Below, in pieces: positions 60,509 to 64,000 of a stretch of 64,000 nt of DNA (positions within the stretch are counted from its first letter, which is position 1; each line of letters begins with the position of its first letter). Under the pieces are notes generated by a model, which was given only the letters and a program-made list of their open reading frames with translations, was not told the DNA's origin and searched no databases. The stretch covers positions 5,825,753 to 5,889,752 of the forward strand of contig OY744609.1 of NCBI GenBank assembly GCA_963556255.1, in the 5' to 3' direction. A program made the position numbers and the translations under genes. The DNA is from Allolobophora icterica (Eukaryota > Annelida > Clitellata > Crassiclitellata > Lumbricidae).

Positions 60509-62432
60509 TGTCTCCTGCAGTCAAAATGACTTTTGCACATTAACTGTCACAGTATAACTGCTAAGTATTTTGCTTTTCAACACATGGCAAACTCAAACAC
60601 TAATGGCAAATGCTTACACAAATATTTATGGGCACCAACTATCCTTTATATATATTCGTTTATTGAAAAAACTGGATGGCACACCGCACCCAGGAACATT
60701 AACACGGGAATCATAGTGAAAAATAATATGGATAGCTAAATCACTAATGTAATGTTAGTTGAATTATGTAATATTAATTGTATAATATTATTTAAAATCC
60801 TAACATTAGTCAACATAGAAGTATCTTAACATTAGTCAACATAGAAGCATCTTAACATTAGTTAGCTGTGGCCATGTCTGTGGAAACCAGTGAATAAGGC
60901 TCTGGGAATGAAATTTCCCAGAGCACCACAGATTTTGTTATACTGAACTTCATATCCATATAGGATACTCTAATTCACAAGTAGCAATTAGTTTCTACAT
61001 AGAAGTCATTCTATCTATCAGATAACAATATTGTAATCCACAAAAATAACAAATAGCATAGAGATAACACACCTCCTTGTCTGACACCGCAAACTACTTT
61101 GAATATTCTAGAAAATACACAATTCCATCCTACAGCTGCAACCATCTACTAAACCAGTGTATCAAAATTATTAAAATCTGTGTGAAATATTCTTCATCAT
61201 TAGGCATACTTTCAAACGCAAACATTTTGATTTACTCAACAGTAGACCTCAAGTTCTGTATAAATTGCTCTATCGCAACCAATTTTCTTCCTGAATCCAG
61301 ACTGAAGGCCAGAAGAACATAGATAACTGCTATAAAGCTCAAAAAGACACACCTCAAATAACTTCGCAATATTTTCACTAAGTGTTATATAACAGTAGCT
61401 GCTACAAGATAGATCACCTTTTTAGTTTTCACAAGAGGAATTATTATGCCTCAACCAAAATCATTGGTACATATCCATAATGCACTCTACTGCAAATAGT
61501 AATGTTAGCAACTTACCTAACTGTATTGGGTGAGTACAGAACAGTTGTTCAGATTCTATGCCATCAAAATGTGCAGCTTTACCGCATTTCAGTTCACATA
61601 AACATTTGATAAGGTTGAGATCTATAGCTCTGACGTCTTCTTGACCAGCCTAATGTTTTAGAAATTTATCTAGTCAAGTACACACCCCACAAATTCATCA
61701 CTCAATTTCTTAATTGTAAAATATAAACATGGAGGTTATAAGAACACAATATGCAGAGAAGCATTAATGCACACAGTGCTGACAAATTAAAATACCAAAG
61801 GAATAAAATAAGTAACCAAGACATTCCAATCAACTCAACAGGATCAAATTGTTGATCGCTTAATATCATATCGATATAATTTTACAACTATCAAAAACAC
61901 AAGTTGATGAAGAGATCATTAATGTCAACCAAAAAGAGGTCTGACTAACCGCCTCGTGACAAGAAATGACACTGACAGGAAAAGAACACAATGTCATGTT
62001 CCCTCAAGATTGAATGCAATGCTGTGTCCAACATAAGAATTTATTATGGGAGTTACAGTGTTCTGTTTGTGGTCGATCATGCTGTCATCAGACTATGTTG
62101 ATTTTTCTTTCTCTGTCATGGGAGTTTGTAAAGACTGCAGCACATTTAAGTCAGACTTCATTGTCCGTTACTGGCCAACTTCATGTTTTTACGGCTCCTA
62201 CAATGCAACAAAGAGTTCACACAAAATTAAAAACCAGATGCTTCACCCAATAAGAAGTTAATTATTGACAATCATTGAGCACAGAGCATCCAAAGCACTT
62301 TTTCAGAAGAGGTGTAAGAATAATGTCAAGGAAATAGCTTTAATAGGTGAAGAAAAGATGAGTTCATTAGGAAGTGAATACACAGCAGAGTATGAATTGA
62401 ACTTTTTCTGATGTTTATTAATTAATTCAATT
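60509..62432. other. No gene seen
   Basis: AT-rich single-copy sequence. ORFs of up to about 80 codons (61077-61322, 62014-62261) lack recognisable motifs, and I see no splice context. A direct repeat of ATCTTAACATTAGTCAACATAGAAG lies at 60800-60860. Confidence 0.45.
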
Positions 62433-62580
62433 ATGATATATGATATGATATGTTTATTTGGTAACCAAACATTTTTCACGGATACAGCAAAACATACATT
62501 ATATGTCAAAGTCTGGCTACACAGGAGGCCCAAAATGGGTCAAATGACCCCACTACCAGCGCCACCTGGGTAGTAGTAAA
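62433..62580 (-). mobile_element. Non-LTR retrotransposon 3' end
   Basis: Minus strand reads a GGGTCATTTGACCCATTTTG block, then CCAAATAAACATATC and an ATATC-type tail. Similar in plan to the 34777 and 10675 ends but a different family. Confidence 0.5.
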
Positions 62581-63850
62581 GTAAGTGGAAAGCAATCGAT
62601 CATCCATCATTCTTAATACAGTGATAACTGAGTACTTAACTAAAGCCTGTAAGTATAACTATTGTTGTACAATGGTTTCATTGTTCTTAACTAGTACTTA
62701 ACTACCGCCAAGATAATACAATCTGTGATCAATTGTGTGAACTTTTATAGTGATTCTGTGGATTTAACTTCAGGGAAGACCTCAGCTTATTCATGAGCAG
62801 TCACCTACACACATACTTTCATGCCCATTAGCCCACACATTTATACCCACTTGCGCCCAAGAGCTTCAACTTGCTTATACCCCTTAAAACACTCATGCCT
62901 TTTCACTGCCCTACATAAATGCATGCATGTCAACAAACATACATTCACTCTCACATTCACTCTCACATGTATACACACACACACACACCATGCATACAAA
63001 CACTTGAACATATATACATACACATAGACAAGCACATGTCCACACAAATTCCCATATACAATTATACATGCATACCCAACTACCGACGAACTTGCAATCA
63101 TACGTTCTCAGATCCATACTTGGAATTACCTATACCAGACCCTCTGTATAAATAACCACACAATGCATCCACACTGTGGACCACACTCCACAGACCCACT
63201 GCGAAAACAATGAGGCCCAACTGTGGACCACACTCCACATACCCACTGTGCATACAATGCGTCCATGGCGTAGATTAATTACACAACAAGCCTATAGCAT
63301 CAAATTACACAAAGACTTGCTTAACACTATAGATGCAACTGATGAATAATTTACATGATAATTCACAAGAATGCACTGCATAAGCATCATTGAGTAAGTT
63401 GCACCTGTTGAGAAGTAAAATACTTCATGGTAATTGTAAAATGTTTCATATAAATGCTTCTAGGTAATAACCACAGTAGGCTAAATCACTGCATCCCTAG
63501 GACAGGTTATAACAACAAAATCAATAAACCAGCAACACAAAATTTAAAAAAATATACAAAGCATCAATGGTGCATGTTATACCAATGCCTCATCAGCATC
63601 CACAAAGCGTCAACGAATCTGATATCCCTTTGCACTATAGGAGAGGTTACCAACCAGGCTACCGTTTAGCAGATTACACAAGTGATAATAATATAAGGCA
63701 GTGTTAAACCGATAACTATAGCAGTCTCTGGCACTTTAAGAAGCAAATCCCAACAACAACCAAATCAACCACACATATAATTATATAAGTATGTATTACA
63801 CATAACTATTACATAAAAACATATATAATTTTATCAACTTACATAATAAC
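62581..63850. other. No gene seen; simple repeats
   Basis: Contains ACACAC/ACATAC-rich sequence (62930-63080). A 47-bp unit is repeated twice around CTGTGGACCACACTCCACA (63174 and 63221). Otherwise AT-rich without coding signal. Confidence 0.5.
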
Positions 63851-63859
63851 CGTTGTACG

Positions 63860-63950
63860 TCTGTCTGTCTGTCCCGTAAACAAACACTATTGTGACGTCA
63901 CTATACTGCCGCCTTGGCGACGGTTGTCTTGACGGTTGTCTTGACGACGG
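63860..63950 (+). repeat. Short GTCT and GACGGTTGTCTT repeats
   Basis: GTCTGTCTGTCTGTC at 63858-63872, then about three units of GACGGTTGTCTTGACG-type sequence at 63915-63950. Confidence 0.55.
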
Positions 63951-64000
63951 CTATAGGCCTATAATATGACGTTATTGTTATCACTGCAATAATAGTTTTT

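Noticed and set aside
62014..62261. Two overlapping ORFs of 71-79 codons as a possible gene
   Set aside because: They overlap in different frames, show no motif and have no second copy or splice context to support them.

Overview
This is animal genomic DNA: genes are split by GT-AG introns, coding density is very low, and retrotransposons, DNA transposons and microsatellites fill most of the window. Recurrent TAGGCCTA octamers and many L2/CR1-type retrotransposon ends reading like GCGCTATATAAA fit a marine invertebrate, perhaps an echinoderm. The species cannot be read from the sequence.

The main content is a head-to-tail array, all on the + strand, of five copies (A to E) of one small secreted-peptide gene that I do not recognise. 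Signal-peptide exons lie at 1917, 12901, 29807, 45366 and 54357. Each complete copy has a TATA promoter and an exon 1 that ends exactly at the ATG. A 49-bp exon 2 encodes a hydrophobic signal peptide. Exon 3 (123-144 bp) encodes an acidic propeptide, a Lys-Arg site and three cysteines. Exon 4 supplies Cys-x2-Cys and the stop, and exon 5 is 3' UTR. Precursors are 63-69 residues with four C-terminal cysteines spaced C-x5/6-C-x5-C-x2-C. The signal and propeptide part is nearly invariant, while the mature part differs strongly between copies. Gene A lacks only exon 1, which lies off the left edge. The form is that of defence, venom-like or signalling peptide precursors; function is unknown.

Layout: gene A with flanks (1-8.2 kb); gene B (8.2-15.3 kb) and its duplicated flank (15.3-20.6 kb), which carries a three-level transposon nest; an L2 remnant with a large microsatellite and an R2-like fragment (20.9-24.3 kb); an L2 element carrying a nested hAT just upstream of the gene C promoter (24.96-27.23 kb); gene C (27.4-32.5 kb); satellites, a Tc1/mariner relic and a nearly intact L2 reverse transcriptase (33-38 kb); gene D (41.9-47.8 kb) and gene E (51.0-56.5 kb). 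A/B and D/E are a segmental duplication about 43 kb apart, and the flank beyond E switches to the sequence that follows C. From 58.2 kb the array ends in a 195-bp satellite, two small hAT-type elements and about 4 kb without recognisable genes.
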